NCBI GenBank assembly: GCA_964443225.1
Contig: CAYUCC010000001.1
Span: 1 to 64,000 of the forward strand
Reading direction: 5' to 3'
Source of the DNA: SSC4 sp964443225
GTDB lineage: Bacteria; Chloroflexota; Anaerolineae; SSC4; Amarolineaceae
Length of the DNA: 64,000 nucleotides
Shown: positions 1 to 7,740 of the stretch, one piece after another
Layout of the letters: the number at the start of each line of letters is the position of its first letter
How positions within the stretch are numbered: position 1 is the first letter of the stretch
Program-made: the position numbers and the translations under genes
The notes under the pieces: generated by a model
Told to the model about the DNA's origin: nothing
Databases searched by the model: none
What the model saw: the letters and a program-made list of their open reading frames with translations, nothing else

Positions 1-62
1 CCTCAACAGTTACTGTTTTTGGATGGGCGGCAATTTTACCCCGTTTGCTATACGCTAAGTAA

Positions 63-135
63 TTTGGGGGTTGGGGGTTGGGGGTTGGGGGTTTTCTTTC
101 CAACCCCCAACCCCCATCCCCCATCCCCTATCCCC
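63..135. repeat. G-rich heptamer array (GGGGGTT)n with inverted C-rich half
   Basis: Four G5 tracts separated by TT (66-91) are followed by a short spacer and a mirror C-rich series of about seven heptamers (CCCCCAA/CCCCATC/CCCTATC types). The G and C halves can pair as a hairpin, and the four G5 tracts fit a G-quadruplex pattern. The array begins directly after the stop codon of the minus-strand DUF4013 gene, so it lies in its 3' untranslated region and may help to end transcription. The rest of bases 1-62 shows no gene. Confidence 0.8.
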
Positions 136-141
136 TAATCC

Positions 142-867
142 TTACGGCTGAGTGGTTTCAAGCCCGGAGGGGCGTGCTTCTTTGAAGTACTGGCCGAACA
201 GGTTGGAGTAGGCCAGCTGCAGGTAGAAAGTGCCGGCCATGTTGACGACCCAGGCAATGATCCAGCCACAGATTGGGATGAAGAGCCAGATCAAACCAAA
301 GAGGGACAGGACGATACCGATGACGATGGCAGCCACGAGCATGACCACGTAGGCCACGAGGTAGCCATTGAGGTTGCGCCGGATGTCGGCAAACAGCTCG
401 CGGAAACGGAACATCTGCATGACGTCATCGGTCAGGGCAAAACGCGCTGTGGCCGCCGGGATGACAAAACCGACCGCCAGGGCGTACAGCAGCACCAGGC
501 ACGACACGACCAGGCCCATGCCGCTGAGCAAAACGCCAAACGCATCCGCGGCATCGGCCGAATCACCCATCGCGGCACCGAGGCCACCGCCCATGACCGT
601 AAACAGACACGAGATGATCAGGATGGGGACCATGTAGACCAACAGGCCCAGCAGCCATTTGAAGCCGCGTATGAAGAAACGTCCAAAGTCGTCCCAGCTG
701 GGCAGCGGACGTGTTTCGTCCTGGATCGTATTTTGCATGACGTCGATCGCATACCCCGACGCGGCAAAATTGGCAATGGGGATGGCACTGACGACAGCAC
801 CAATGAGGACTTTATTGACCCACTTCTCATCCTCGAGCACAAAAGAAAAGGCTTTACCGATCTCCAT
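142..867 (-). CDS. DUF4013 family membrane protein
   Basis: A 241-residue, very hydrophobic protein starting MEIGKAFSF, preceded by AAGGAG about six bases upstream; a longer reading frame to 888 has no ribosome site of its own. The N-terminal block (MEIGKAFSFVLEDEKW, then an ISxIPI-like helix and a YxxDVMQN segment) is what I associate with DUF4013, a family of unknown function in bacteria and archaea. About five or six membrane helices follow, with many Gly/Ala. The gene is downstream of a YIP1-type membrane protein, with a strong hairpin between them, so the two may be separate transcripts. No catalytic motif is visible. Function unknown. Confidence 0.8.
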   Translation of the reverse strand: MEIGKAFSFVLEDEKWVNKVLIGAVVSAIPIANFAASGYAIDVMQNTIQDETRPLPSWDDFGRFFIRGFKWLLGLLVYMVPILIISCLFTVMGGGLGAAMGDSADAADAFGVLLSGMGLVVSCLVLLYALAVGFVIPAATARFALTDDVMQMFRFRELFADIRRNLNGYLVAYVVMLVAAIVIGIVLSLFGLIWLFIPICGWIIAWVVNMAGTFYLQLAYSNLFGQYFKEARPSGLETTQP

Positions 868-892
868 GGTTCTCCTTTGTCCCTCCAAAATG

Positions 893-927
893 ACAGGACT
901 TCCGAAGTAGACCTTCGGAAGTCCTGT
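893..927 (-). terminator. Rho-independent terminator after the YIP1 gene
   Basis: A perfect 15-bp stem (893-907 with 913-927) closes a 5-base loop. On the minus strand it follows the YIP1 stop codon (936) and is followed by a short T run (TCATTTTGG). The arm sequence GAAGTCCTGTGGT recurs near 14243, which hints that the stem belongs to a dispersed repeat. Confidence 0.75.
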
Positions 928-935
928 GGTTTCAG

Positions 936-1538
936 TTACCCGTTGAATACGCCAGCGGCGGCACCCAAGCCGGCCGCCAGCAAGCCCAGTACTGTGCCGA
1001 TGAGGATGAAGACGATGACCTCGACAACGATGGCGATGACGACGGTGATCAACGCCTTGTTGGACTCGAGGTTCATCGACGACCGTGTGGCCACGTAGCC
1101 CAGGTAGAGCTGGTAGAGCGACAGAGCCAACGTCACCGGCAGCGCCAGACAGCCAAGCAGCGGAATGGCACCCACGATGCCGTTGAAGGCCAGGATCGGC
1201 GCCGTGAAGAGGGCCATGCTGTAGAACACCTCATCCTGGGTACCAGTCCCGCCCTGCCGCGTGCCGACATAGTGGATCAGGAAGGCGAAAATGAAGTATC
1301 CTACGATGGGTGCGATGACCGCACTCAAGAGACTGAACACGGCGGCACCAAAGCCACTCAGCAGGCTGAAGACAAACGCCACCACACCCGAAATGGCGGC
1401 CGCCACGAGAACGTAGATGAGCCCCTCGCGCTGGCCACCGTGCCGTTCGAACTGCTCGAACGTATCGGTGGATGGCCGCGTGAGCACGGCCATACTCTGC
1501 TTGAACATCTCACCAAGCGAAACACCCTGTACTGTCAT
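936..1538 (-). CDS. YIP1 family membrane protein
   Basis: This 200-residue protein has a short soluble N-terminus with the pattern LTRPxxTFEQ near residues 20-28, then about five hydrophobic helices, including paired GFGAAVFSLLSAVIAPIVGY and a YQLYLGYVATRSSM loop. That order (xxPxxTF motif, then five helices) is typical of the bacterial Yip1 domain family, whose role is unknown and possibly linked to membrane protein trafficking or stress. A GGAGG site lies upstream of the ATG. It is transcribed toward the DUF4013 gene. The 3' end is closed by a strong hairpin. Confidence 0.8.
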   Translation of the reverse strand: MTVQGVSLGEMFKQSMAVLTRPSTDTFEQFERHGGQREGLIYVLVAAAISGVVAFVFSLLSGFGAAVFSLLSAVIAPIVGYFIFAFLIHYVGTRQGGTGTQDEVFYSMALFTAPILAFNGIVGAIPLLGCLALPVTLALSLYQLYLGYVATRSSMNLESNKALITVVIAIVVEVIVFILIGTVLGLLAAGLGAAAGVFNG

Positions 1539-1825
1539 TTGAACGAATTCCTCCTTCGGACAAAACGTGGCAGACGGTCGGTCTGCTCAAACAACACCGG
1601 CCAACTCACAGTGACATCCATGGGGTAGCGGACGCCCATCCACACAATGGCCGATTAACAAGCCCAGGTGTAATCCGCACCGGGTTCGCGGCGCCGTTGC
1701 ACGCAACCATGCTGCAATACGCAGAACCAGGGGGCAGGTTTCAAGGGGACGACCACGCCGGTCTTTGCGGCGCTTGCACGACCGGAGTCACCGTTGTCAT
1801 TCGTCAACAACGGGCCGGGCCCGGT

Positions 1826-2653
1826 TTAGAACGGCAGACCCAACGCCGTCGTGAGAGCGCTGCGCCCGGCATCGATCAGGGCGATCAGCAGCAGGCTGCC
1901 AACCAATCCCCACAACAGGGGTACCACCAGCTGGCGTCCCTGGGTTGCCGTGGACGGCCGGCCCATGATCAGCAGGACGATCACGGTCATGACCAGCGTC
2001 AGGATCACGACGGTGCCCAGGGCGCTGGCTACGGCCAGGGGGAGTAACAGCGCTTCCCAGTCGCTCTGCACGGCCAGCACCAGCACGGCACCCATCACCA
2101 CCAGGGCGGCCAGTTCGCGCAGATTGCGCACCGTGGGCACCGGGTCCGGATTGGCCCACGCCGTCAGGTTGAACATCGGCAGGACCAGGGAGATGACCGC
2201 AATGCCCTGCAGGATGCCGGTGCTGACACGCAGGATATTGCGTGGCTCATACAGGTGCGGCGCGCCGGGGAATAAGGTCAGGTACGAATTGACCCCATCG
2301 AAGGCCCAGAGCACAAAAAATATCACGAGTATGGCCAGGATGGGGGTAGGTGGGAACAGGCTGGCCCGTCCGCGGCGCATCGCCATGAACACGAGCAGCC
2401 CAAAAAAAGCGCCCAGGTACTGGCCTGTGCAGCGGGCACACAGCGGCATCGGCCGGTCACCGATGAAAAAGGAACGGGCATCGATCTGGTGGCACACCGC
2501 ATAACCGACCTTGTCGGCCTTGTCGAGCAGGCCACCGGGCGCAGCCAGCACCACCACCAGCACGATGAGCAGCGCGATTCCTGCCAGGAGCCAATCTCGG
2601 CGACGGGGTGGGGTAGGATCCGGCGCCGTCGGCATCATCTCAGGTCGTTGCAT
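1826..2653 (-). CDS. DUF2085 family membrane protein
   Basis: A 275-residue protein with a Pro-rich cytoplasmic start, one helix (about 20-40), then the motif CHQIDARSFF and CARCTGQY (about 53-80), and five or six more helices. The CHQ...RSFF...CARC cysteine pattern is the mark of DUF2085, whose members are small integral membrane proteins of unknown role. The cysteines could bind a metal or form a redox pair, which is inference. The ATG at 2653 has GGAAGAG just upstream. Bases 1539-1825 before the next minus-strand gene hold only unrecognised sequence and a GC-rich palindrome at the stop codon. Confidence 0.8.
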   Translation of the reverse strand: MQRPEMMPTAPDPTPPRRRDWLLAGIALLIVLVVVLAAPGGLLDKADKVGYAVCHQIDARSFFIGDRPMPLCARCTGQYLGAFFGLLVFMAMRRGRASLFPPTPILAILVIFFVLWAFDGVNSYLTLFPGAPHLYEPRNILRVSTGILQGIAVISLVLPMFNLTAWANPDPVPTVRNLRELAALVVMGAVLVLAVQSDWEALLLPLAVASALGTVVILTLVMTVIVLLIMGRPSTATQGRQLVVPLLWGLVGSLLLIALIDAGRSALTTALGLPF

Positions 2654-2812
2654 CTCTTCCGCCCGGCAGATGACTTGTGCCGGTCAGCCGGCACCAAAAC
2701 ATGTGGGGTAATTGTACATCATGTGAACCGAAGTGAGAAATCGCGCCACATAGAAAAGGATCCGCCAGGTCCGCCACCCGGCATTCTGCCGGTTCAGCTG
2801 CCAGTCACGTCT

Positions 2813-2841
2813 TTGACAGCGCCCAACACGGACGCTATAAT
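2813..2841 (+). promoter_or_regulatory. Consensus sigma-70 promoter for def
   Basis: TTGACA (2813-2818), a 17-base spacer and TATAAT (2836-2841) match the housekeeping consensus perfectly. The predicted start of transcription, near 2848, gives a 5' leader of about 40 bases before the def start codon. Confidence 0.85.
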
Positions 2842-2886
2842 CTGCCCACAAGATCATCGGTTCCCACCTGTGAGGTAGTCGTTTGT

Positions 2887-3459
2887 ATGGCAGTGCGTGA
2901 GATCGTAAAAATTGGCAGCCCGGTGCTGCGTACGCGGGCGCGTAAGGTCAATCGTTTTGGGCCCCAGCTCAAGACCCTGGTCGACGACATGGTCGAAACC
3001 ATGCGGGCCGCCCCCGGCGTGGGACTGGCGGCGCCCCAGGTTGGCATCACCGAGCGGGTGATTGTGATCGAAATGCCCGAGGACCCTGAGGTCCCCGGCA
3101 GCGGCAGGCTCTATGCAGTCGTCAACCCCGAGATCGTCAAAGCATCCAAGGACGAAGTCCTGGGCGAGGAGGGGTGTCTGTCCATCCCCAATCTCGTCGG
3201 AGATGTCTGGCGCGCCGAATGGGTGACGGTCAAGGGGCAGGACGTCAACGGCGAACCGGTACGCATCAAGGCCACCGAGTGGCTGGCACGCATCTTCCAG
3301 CACGAGATCGATCACCTCAACGGGCAGCTGTTCATCGACGTGGCGACCGAGATTCGACGGCTGGTGCGCACGGAAGAAGGTCTGGTGAGCGTTCCCCTGG
3401 AACCCGCATCGGCAATACCCGCCGGGGAAACCCACCCCGCGCCGGCCGAGATTCTCTGA
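2887..3459 (+). CDS. def: Peptide deformylase
   Basis: Removes the formyl group from the N-terminal methionine of new proteins, a cytoplasmic metalloenzyme. All three family motifs are present: GVGLAAPQVG (about 44-53), EEGCLSIP with the metal Cys97, and QHEIDHLNG with His139 and His143 as metal ligands and Glu140 as catalytic base. The length, 190 residues, is normal, with a short extra C-terminal tail rich in Ala and Pro. It is expressed from a perfect consensus promoter and shares a bidirectional terminator with the convergent lepB. Confidence 0.97.
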   Translation: MAVREIVKIGSPVLRTRARKVNRFGPQLKTLVDDMVETMRAAPGVGLAAPQVGITERVIVIEMPEDPEVPGSGRLYAVVNPEIVKASKDEVLGEEGCLSIPNLVGDVWRAEWVTVKGQDVNGEPVRIKATEWLARIFQHEIDHLNGQLFIDVATEIRRLVRTEEGLVSVPLEPASAIPAGETHPAPAEIL

Positions 3460-3496
3460 TACAACACTGACGGTCAGATCAGACCACACAAAAAAG

Positions 3497-3522
3497 AACC
3501 GGGGCGTCGAACCGCCCCGGTT
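3497..3522. terminator. Bidirectional terminator between def and lepB
   Basis: A 10-bp GC-rich stem (3497-3506 with 3513-3522) with a 6-base loop is flanked by an A run on the left and a T run on the right, so it can end transcripts from both strands. Confidence 0.9.
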
Positions 3523-3526
3523 TTTT

Positions 3527-4090
3527 CTATTCGATGAACCCCATTCGATTGGGTGGCCAGTAACGTATCAGGGCTCGTCCCAGGATTTGGTCCCGATGGA
3601 CGGTGCCGAAGCGGCGTGAGTCGTTGGAGGCATGCCGGTTGTCACCCATCACGAAGACGTGCAGCGGCTCCACAACCCACGTGTGACTGCCCGGCGTATC
3701 CTCGGCCACGTAGGGCTCGTCCAACAAACGCCCATTCACGTAGACGCGCCCACCGGCAATCTCCACCGTTTCGCCGGCCAGCGCAATGACCCGCTTGATC
3801 AGCAGTTCATCACCCTGGTCGGACATCCGTACGACGACGATGTCGCCCCGTTGCGGCCCGTGCAGCTGGTACGAGACCTTTTCCACGATCACGCGCTGGT
3901 CCGAAGACAAACCCGGCTCCATGCTCGACCCCTGCACGCGCATGGCCTGCGCCATGAACACGTGCACGACCAGGGCGATGAAGATGGCCGGCAAGACAGT
4001 TTGCATCAAGCCGGTAAACTGCGGCTTGAGCCCACTGCCCGGGGATGCTGCGACCACCGCCACGCGGTGCGGTTCGTGGTTATCGGGCAT
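3527..4090 (-). CDS. lepB: Signal peptidase I
   Basis: Membrane-bound serine protease that removes signal peptides from exported proteins. It has one N-terminal membrane helix (about 31-49), then QGSSMEPG with the nucleophile Ser56, RGDIVVVR, LIKRVIALAGE with the general base Lys99, and the late box VMGDNRHASNDSRRFG. At 187 residues it is a compact enzyme like those of Gram-positive bacteria. It lies 11 bases downstream of pnp and is the last gene of the rpsO-pnp-lepB run, ending in the terminator shared with def. Confidence 0.96.
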   Translation of the reverse strand: MPDNHEPHRVAVVAASPGSGLKPQFTGLMQTVLPAIFIALVVHVFMAQAMRVQGSSMEPGLSSDQRVIVEKVSYQLHGPQRGDIVVVRMSDQGDELLIKRVIALAGETVEIAGGRVYVNGRLLDEPYVAEDTPGSHTWVVEPLHVFVMGDNRHASNDSRRFGTVHRDQILGRALIRYWPPNRMGFIE

Positions 4091-4101
4091 AGACCTGGTT
4101 T

Positions 4102-6339
4102 CTAACGGTAGCGTGAGCCGCCACGATCACGACGATCACCCCCGCGGTCACCGCCACGATCACCCCCGGGGCGTGGGCCACGTGGGCCACCACGATCGCC
4201 GCCGCTGGTGCGGCCGCGGGCATCGCGCGCCCTGGCTTCTTCGACCGTCCAACCCTCCAAAACTGCCTGGCGGCTGAGACGAATCTTGCCCTGGTCGTCG
4301 ATGTCGATGACCATGACCATCACTTCGTCACCCACACGGACCACATCTTCGACGGTGGGAGCGCGGTAATCGGCCAGCTGGGAGATATGGACCAGGCCAT
4401 CGACGCCCGGCAGAATCTGCACGAAGGCGCCATAACTCTCGGTACGCACAACGCGACCGACGTAGGTTTTGCCGATGGTCACTTCTTCGGTCAGCGACTC
4501 GATCTCGCGCACCGCCGACTCGGCGCTCAACCCATCGGTCGAGGCGATAAAGACCGAGCCGTCGTCTTCGATATCGATCTTGACGTTGTACTCTTCCTGG
4601 ATCGCCCGAATCATCTTGCCACCGGGGCCGATGATCTTGCCGATCTTTTCGGGGTCTACGTGAATGGTCAGGATGCGCGGCGCATACTGTGACATGGCAG
4701 CGTGTGGTTCGGGAATGACTTCGAGCATCTTACCCAGGATGTACAGACGACCCTGGCGTGCCTGCTCCAGCGCCTGCTCCATGATATCCATGCGCAGACC
4801 CTTGATCTTCATGTCCATTTGCAGGGCCGTGATGCCGTCGCGCGTGCCGGCAACCTTGAAGTCCATGTCACCCAGAGCATCCTCGACACCCTGGATGTCG
4901 CTGAGCACGGCAAAACGATCGGCTTCGGCATCGGTAATGAGACCCATGGCGATGCCCGCCACCGGCGCCAGAATAGGCACGCCGGCGTCCATCAACGCCA
5001 GGGTACTGCCACACACCGAGGCCATCGAGGTCGAGCCGTTGGACGAGAGCACCTCCGACACCAGGCGCAGCGTGTACGGGAACTGGTCGACCGGTGGAAT
5101 CATCGGCGCCAGGGCCCGCTCGGCCAGCGCACCATGGCCAATCTCACGCCGCTTGGGACCACGCATCGGGTACACCTCACCCGTCGAATAGGGTGGAAAG
5201 TTGTAGTGATGCATGTAGCGTTTGGTCTCTTCGGGCAGCAGCGTATCCAGCGTCTGCGCCTCGCGCGGCGTCCCGAGGGTAGCAATCGTCAGGACCTGTG
5301 TTTCGCCTCGCTGAAACAGGCCGCAGCCGTGCGTACGCGGCAGGATACCCACCGCCGCACTGATGGGGCGGATCTCATCAGGCCGGCGCCCATCCGGTCG
5401 TATGCCCTCATCCAGAATGCGCGCCCGTACCTGCTTTTTGATCAGGCTGTCGAAAACGGCCTTCTGCTCCTGGACATCGAAGATCGCTTCGTCGGTGTCT
5501 TCGACCAGTTCACTGCGCAGGGTATCGATGGCTTCGCTGCGTTCGCCCCGACCCAGGCCGCTGGCAACGATGGTAGCGATTTTGGCCTGCATGCGGCGGG
5601 TCACGTCATCGACCACCTCGGCGCCCGGGATGAAGACCTTGTACTCCATCTTGGGTTTGCCGATCTGGGCGGCCATTTCTTTCTGCACGCGGATCACGTC
5701 CTGCATCGACACATGCGCCAGGCGCAGGGCTTCGAGCATCACGTCTTCCGGAATCTCATCGGCACCCGCTTCGACCATGAGAATGGCATCTTCAGTGCCG
5801 CTCACGCGCAGGTCCAGCGTACTGTGCTCCATTTGGGAGGTCGTTGGGTTGACGACAAATGCGCCATCCACGTAGCCGATACGTACGGCACCGACAGGCC
5901 CGCCAAACGGAACGTCTGAAATCATCAGGGCAGCCGATGCGCCGATGATGGCGAGAATATCCATGTAATTCTCCTGGTCGGCCGAGAGGGCGGTCAGGAT
6001 AATCTGGACGTCGTTGCGGAAACCTTTGGGGAAGAGCGGACGCAGGGGGCGATCGACCAGCCGGTTGAGCAGGATTGCCGATTCGCTGGGGCGGCCTTCG
6101 CGCCGGAAGAAACTGCCGGGGATTTTGCCCGCGGCGTAGAGCCGTTCTTCGTAGTCGACGGTCAGCGGAAAGAAGTCCACGCCCTCACGGGGCGTCCGCG
6201 CACCGGTAGCCGTGGCCAACACCACCGTGTCACCCAGGTGCACGGTGACAGCACCGCCCGCTTGCTGCGCCAGGGTGCCGGTCTCGATGGCAATCTCCTG
6301 CTCGCCAAGCCGGGCGGTAAAACGATGTTTCTGTATCAT
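4102..6339 (-). CDS. pnp: Polyribonucleotide nucleotidyltransferase (PNPase)
   Basis: Degrades RNA from the 3' end by phosphorolysis and is a core part of the RNA degradosome. The 745-residue protein has two RNase PH domains (about 10-230 and 310-540) joined by a helical region, a KH domain with IGKIIGPGGKMI (about 560-615), and an S1 domain (about 620-690). After S1 there is an Arg/Gly-rich tail of about 45 residues with GGDRGG-type repeats, which many PNPases lack and which could bind RNA or partners. Gene order after rpsO is the common bacterial one. A large hairpin in the rpsO-pnp spacer probably takes part in control. Confidence 0.97.
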   Translation of the reverse strand: MIQKHRFTARLGEQEIAIETGTLAQQAGGAVTVHLGDTVVLATATGARTPREGVDFFPLTVDYEERLYAAGKIPGSFFRREGRPSESAILLNRLVDRPLRPLFPKGFRNDVQIILTALSADQENYMDILAIIGASAALMISDVPFGGPVGAVRIGYVDGAFVVNPTTSQMEHSTLDLRVSGTEDAILMVEAGADEIPEDVMLEALRLAHVSMQDVIRVQKEMAAQIGKPKMEYKVFIPGAEVVDDVTRRMQAKIATIVASGLGRGERSEAIDTLRSELVEDTDEAIFDVQEQKAVFDSLIKKQVRARILDEGIRPDGRRPDEIRPISAAVGILPRTHGCGLFQRGETQVLTIATLGTPREAQTLDTLLPEETKRYMHHYNFPPYSTGEVYPMRGPKRREIGHGALAERALAPMIPPVDQFPYTLRLVSEVLSSNGSTSMASVCGSTLALMDAGVPILAPVAGIAMGLITDAEADRFAVLSDIQGVEDALGDMDFKVAGTRDGITALQMDMKIKGLRMDIMEQALEQARQGRLYILGKMLEVIPEPHAAMSQYAPRILTIHVDPEKIGKIIGPGGKMIRAIQEEYNVKIDIEDDGSVFIASTDGLSAESAVREIESLTEEVTIGKTYVGRVVRTESYGAFVQILPGVDGLVHISQLADYRAPTVEDVVRVGDEVMVMVIDIDDQGKIRLSRQAVLEGWTVEEARARDARGRTSGGDRGGPRGPRPGGDRGGDRGGDRRDRGGSRYR

Positions 6340-6501
6340 GTTTTCGGTCCTTTCATGTTTGCCAGTGCAAACAATTCAAATGCCCCTATCGACGATGGCA
6401 GGGACAAATCATATGGAAACGGTCAAACGACCGTGCGTAAATGCCAGTCGCGCACCACGGCGGACTGGCGTCTCCTGGGCCGGACCGAAAGGCCAGGAAC
6501 T

Positions 6502-6539
6502 GGGGAAAGCGGAGAAAAGGACCTTTCTCCGCTTTCCCC
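6502..6539 (-). promoter_or_regulatory. Long hairpin in the rpsO-pnp spacer, possible RNase III site
   Basis: Eighteen base pairs of near-perfect stem (6502-6520 with 6522-6539, one bulged A) form an almost loopless hairpin in the 276-base spacer. There is no T run, so it is not a simple terminator. In Escherichia coli a long stem at the same place is cut by RNase III and lets PNPase limit its own mRNA; the same role here is inference from position and shape. Confidence 0.6.
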
Positions 6540-6576
6540 AATGCCTGTTCCTCCGGACCGGCGAACCATGCCCGTA

Positions 6577-6604
6577 CGACGCACGCAAAGCAGTGCGTGC
6601 GTCG
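6577..6604 (-). promoter_or_regulatory. Short GC-rich hairpin just after rpsO
   Basis: An 11-bp perfect stem (6577-6587 with 6594-6604) with a 6-base loop lies 11 bases after the rpsO stop codon. It has no T run on the minus strand. It may protect the rpsO 3' end or slow transcription before pnp. Confidence 0.5.
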
Positions 6605-6615
6605 CAGCCTGGAAA

Positions 6616-6885
6616 CTACTTGCGTAGACCCAGGCGATTTACCAACTCAATGTAGCGATTGTGGTTCGTACGGCTCAGGTAATTCAGATGACGACGACGC
6701 TTGCCGACCAAACGCAGCAGACCGCGACGCGAGTTTTCGTCGTGGGAGTGCGTTTTTAAATGATCGATCAAGCCGTCGATGCGCCTGGTGAGAATCGCAA
6801 CCTGGACTTCCGGTGAACCGGTATCGTTTTCGTGAGTGTGGTATTCCTTGATTACTTGTGCCTTGTCTTCCTTCGACAGTGTCAC
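6616..6885 (-). CDS. rpsO: 30S ribosomal protein S15
   Basis: Small-subunit protein that binds 16S rRNA helices 20-22 early in assembly. From the GTG at 6885 the product is exactly 89 residues, the standard S15 length, and includes the hallmarks TGSPEVQVAILTRRI, HSHDENSRRGLLRLVGKRRR and the end LGLRK. AAGGAG lies about nine bases before the GTG; the longer in-frame extension to 6960 is the untranslated leader. It is the first gene of the rpsO-pnp-lepB group. Confidence 0.97.
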   Translation of the reverse strand: MTLSKEDKAQVIKEYHTHENDTGSPEVQVAILTRRIDGLIDHLKTHSHDENSRRGLLRLVGKRRRHLNYLSRTNHNRYIELVNRLGLRK

Positions 6886-6921
6886 CGTACTATCTCCTTG
6901 AACACATCCAACGTATCGATG

Positions 6922-6942
6922 GTCGGAGTTCGCACCTCCGAC
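6922..6942 (-). promoter_or_regulatory. rpsO leader: rpsO leader hairpin
   Basis: A 7-bp stem (6922-6928 with 6936-6942) stands about 40 bases before the S15 start codon. S15 leaders in several phyla fold into structures that S15 binds to repress its own translation, so this is a candidate operator. Its core, GGTGCGAACTCC, also resembles the repeat found at 54397-54696. Confidence 0.35.
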
Positions 6943-7090
6943 ACTGGCCAGCCGAAACACCGCTGGAATACCAGATACGCATGCCCCAGCCTTAGCCGTC
7001 GCCGATTATAGCACAGCCCATACTGTTCAGCAAATCATTGGACACATTCCCGATTGGTGCGTGTGCGTAGTCTCACAAATTGCCAATCTA

Positions 7091-7099
7091 TGCTATAAT
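7091..7099 (+). promoter_or_regulatory. Extended -10 promoter for the ECF sigma gene
   Basis: TGCTATAAT combines the extended TGn element with a perfect TATAAT. No good -35 box is visible 16-18 bases upstream, as is usual for extended -10 promoters. Transcription should begin near 7106. Confidence 0.6.
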
Positions 7100-7170
7100 G
7101 CAGCAGCTAGTTTTGCTGGTGCGTGCTCCTCTACGTGACGCAATCTCGAACAGGCGGCATAGGCCCGGTC

Positions 7171-7740
7171 ATGATTCTGTACGAACCCACGAACGACGAA
7201 GAATGGGTCACAGCGCTCCATGCTGGACGCGTGGAAGCGTACGAAGCACTGTGGCGCTATCTGTACAAAATCACCTTCAACCTGTGCACGCGCCGCGTCG
7301 CCGATCTCCCGTGGGAACGTCAGCTGGCCCTGGCCGAAGAAATCGCCCAGGAAGGGCTGCTGCAGGTCTGGCGTAAGCTGGACGCTTACCGGCGGGATGG
7401 GCCATTTCTGGCCTGGGCAACACGCATCGTCGTCAATAAGTTCCGTGACCGGATGCGCCAGGAACGCCCCTGGCAGGCCAACATCACCATGGACGAAACG
7501 ATCGAGATCAACGCGCCAGGCCAGCTCGATATCGATTTCGCAGATACACTCAAACGCGCCATGAACGGTTTGAGCCCACAGGAACGGGCGGTCCTGGCCG
7601 GGCGGCTGCTCGAAGAACGCAGCAGTGAAGAGATTGCGCACACACTCCACATCTCACGCGGGAACGAGCGCATCACCTATCTGCGCGCCCGCCAGAAGCT
7701 GCGTGCTTTCCTGGAGGCCCATGGATATGTGCCACCGTGA
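7171..7740 (+). CDS. ECF-type RNA polymerase sigma factor
   Basis: A 189-residue sigma-70 family protein with only regions 2 and 4. Region 2 (about 12-85) includes a helix with AEEIAQEGLLQVWRKLDAY and FLAWATRIVVNKFRDRMR, which binds the core enzyme and the -10 element. Region 4 (about 130-185) has LSPQERAVLAGRLLEERSSEEIA, a helix-turn-helix for the -35 element. The ATG at 7171 fits the family start; a GTG at 7123 in frame adds a 16-residue extension and cannot be excluded. The stop codon overlaps the start of the TPR-CHAT protease (GTGA), so both are made together. A zinc-finger gene that may hold it inactive is read toward it at 10340-11053. Confidence 0.9.
   Translation: MILYEPTNDEEWVTALHAGRVEAYEALWRYLYKITFNLCTRRVADLPWERQLALAEEIAQEGLLQVWRKLDAYRRDGPFLAWATRIVVNKFRDRMRQERPWQANITMDETIEINAPGQLDIDFADTLKRAMNGLSPQERAVLAGRLLEERSSEEIAHTLHISRGNERITYLRARQKLRAFLEAHGYVPP

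Noticed and set aside
4702..5919. Long plus-strand frame of 405 codons inside pnp
   Set aside because: Antisense shadow of a highly conserved gene; no ribosome site and no recognisable domain.
6577..6604. Rho-independent terminator right after rpsO
   Set aside because: The stem is good but no T run follows on the minus strand; called a processing or stability hairpin instead.
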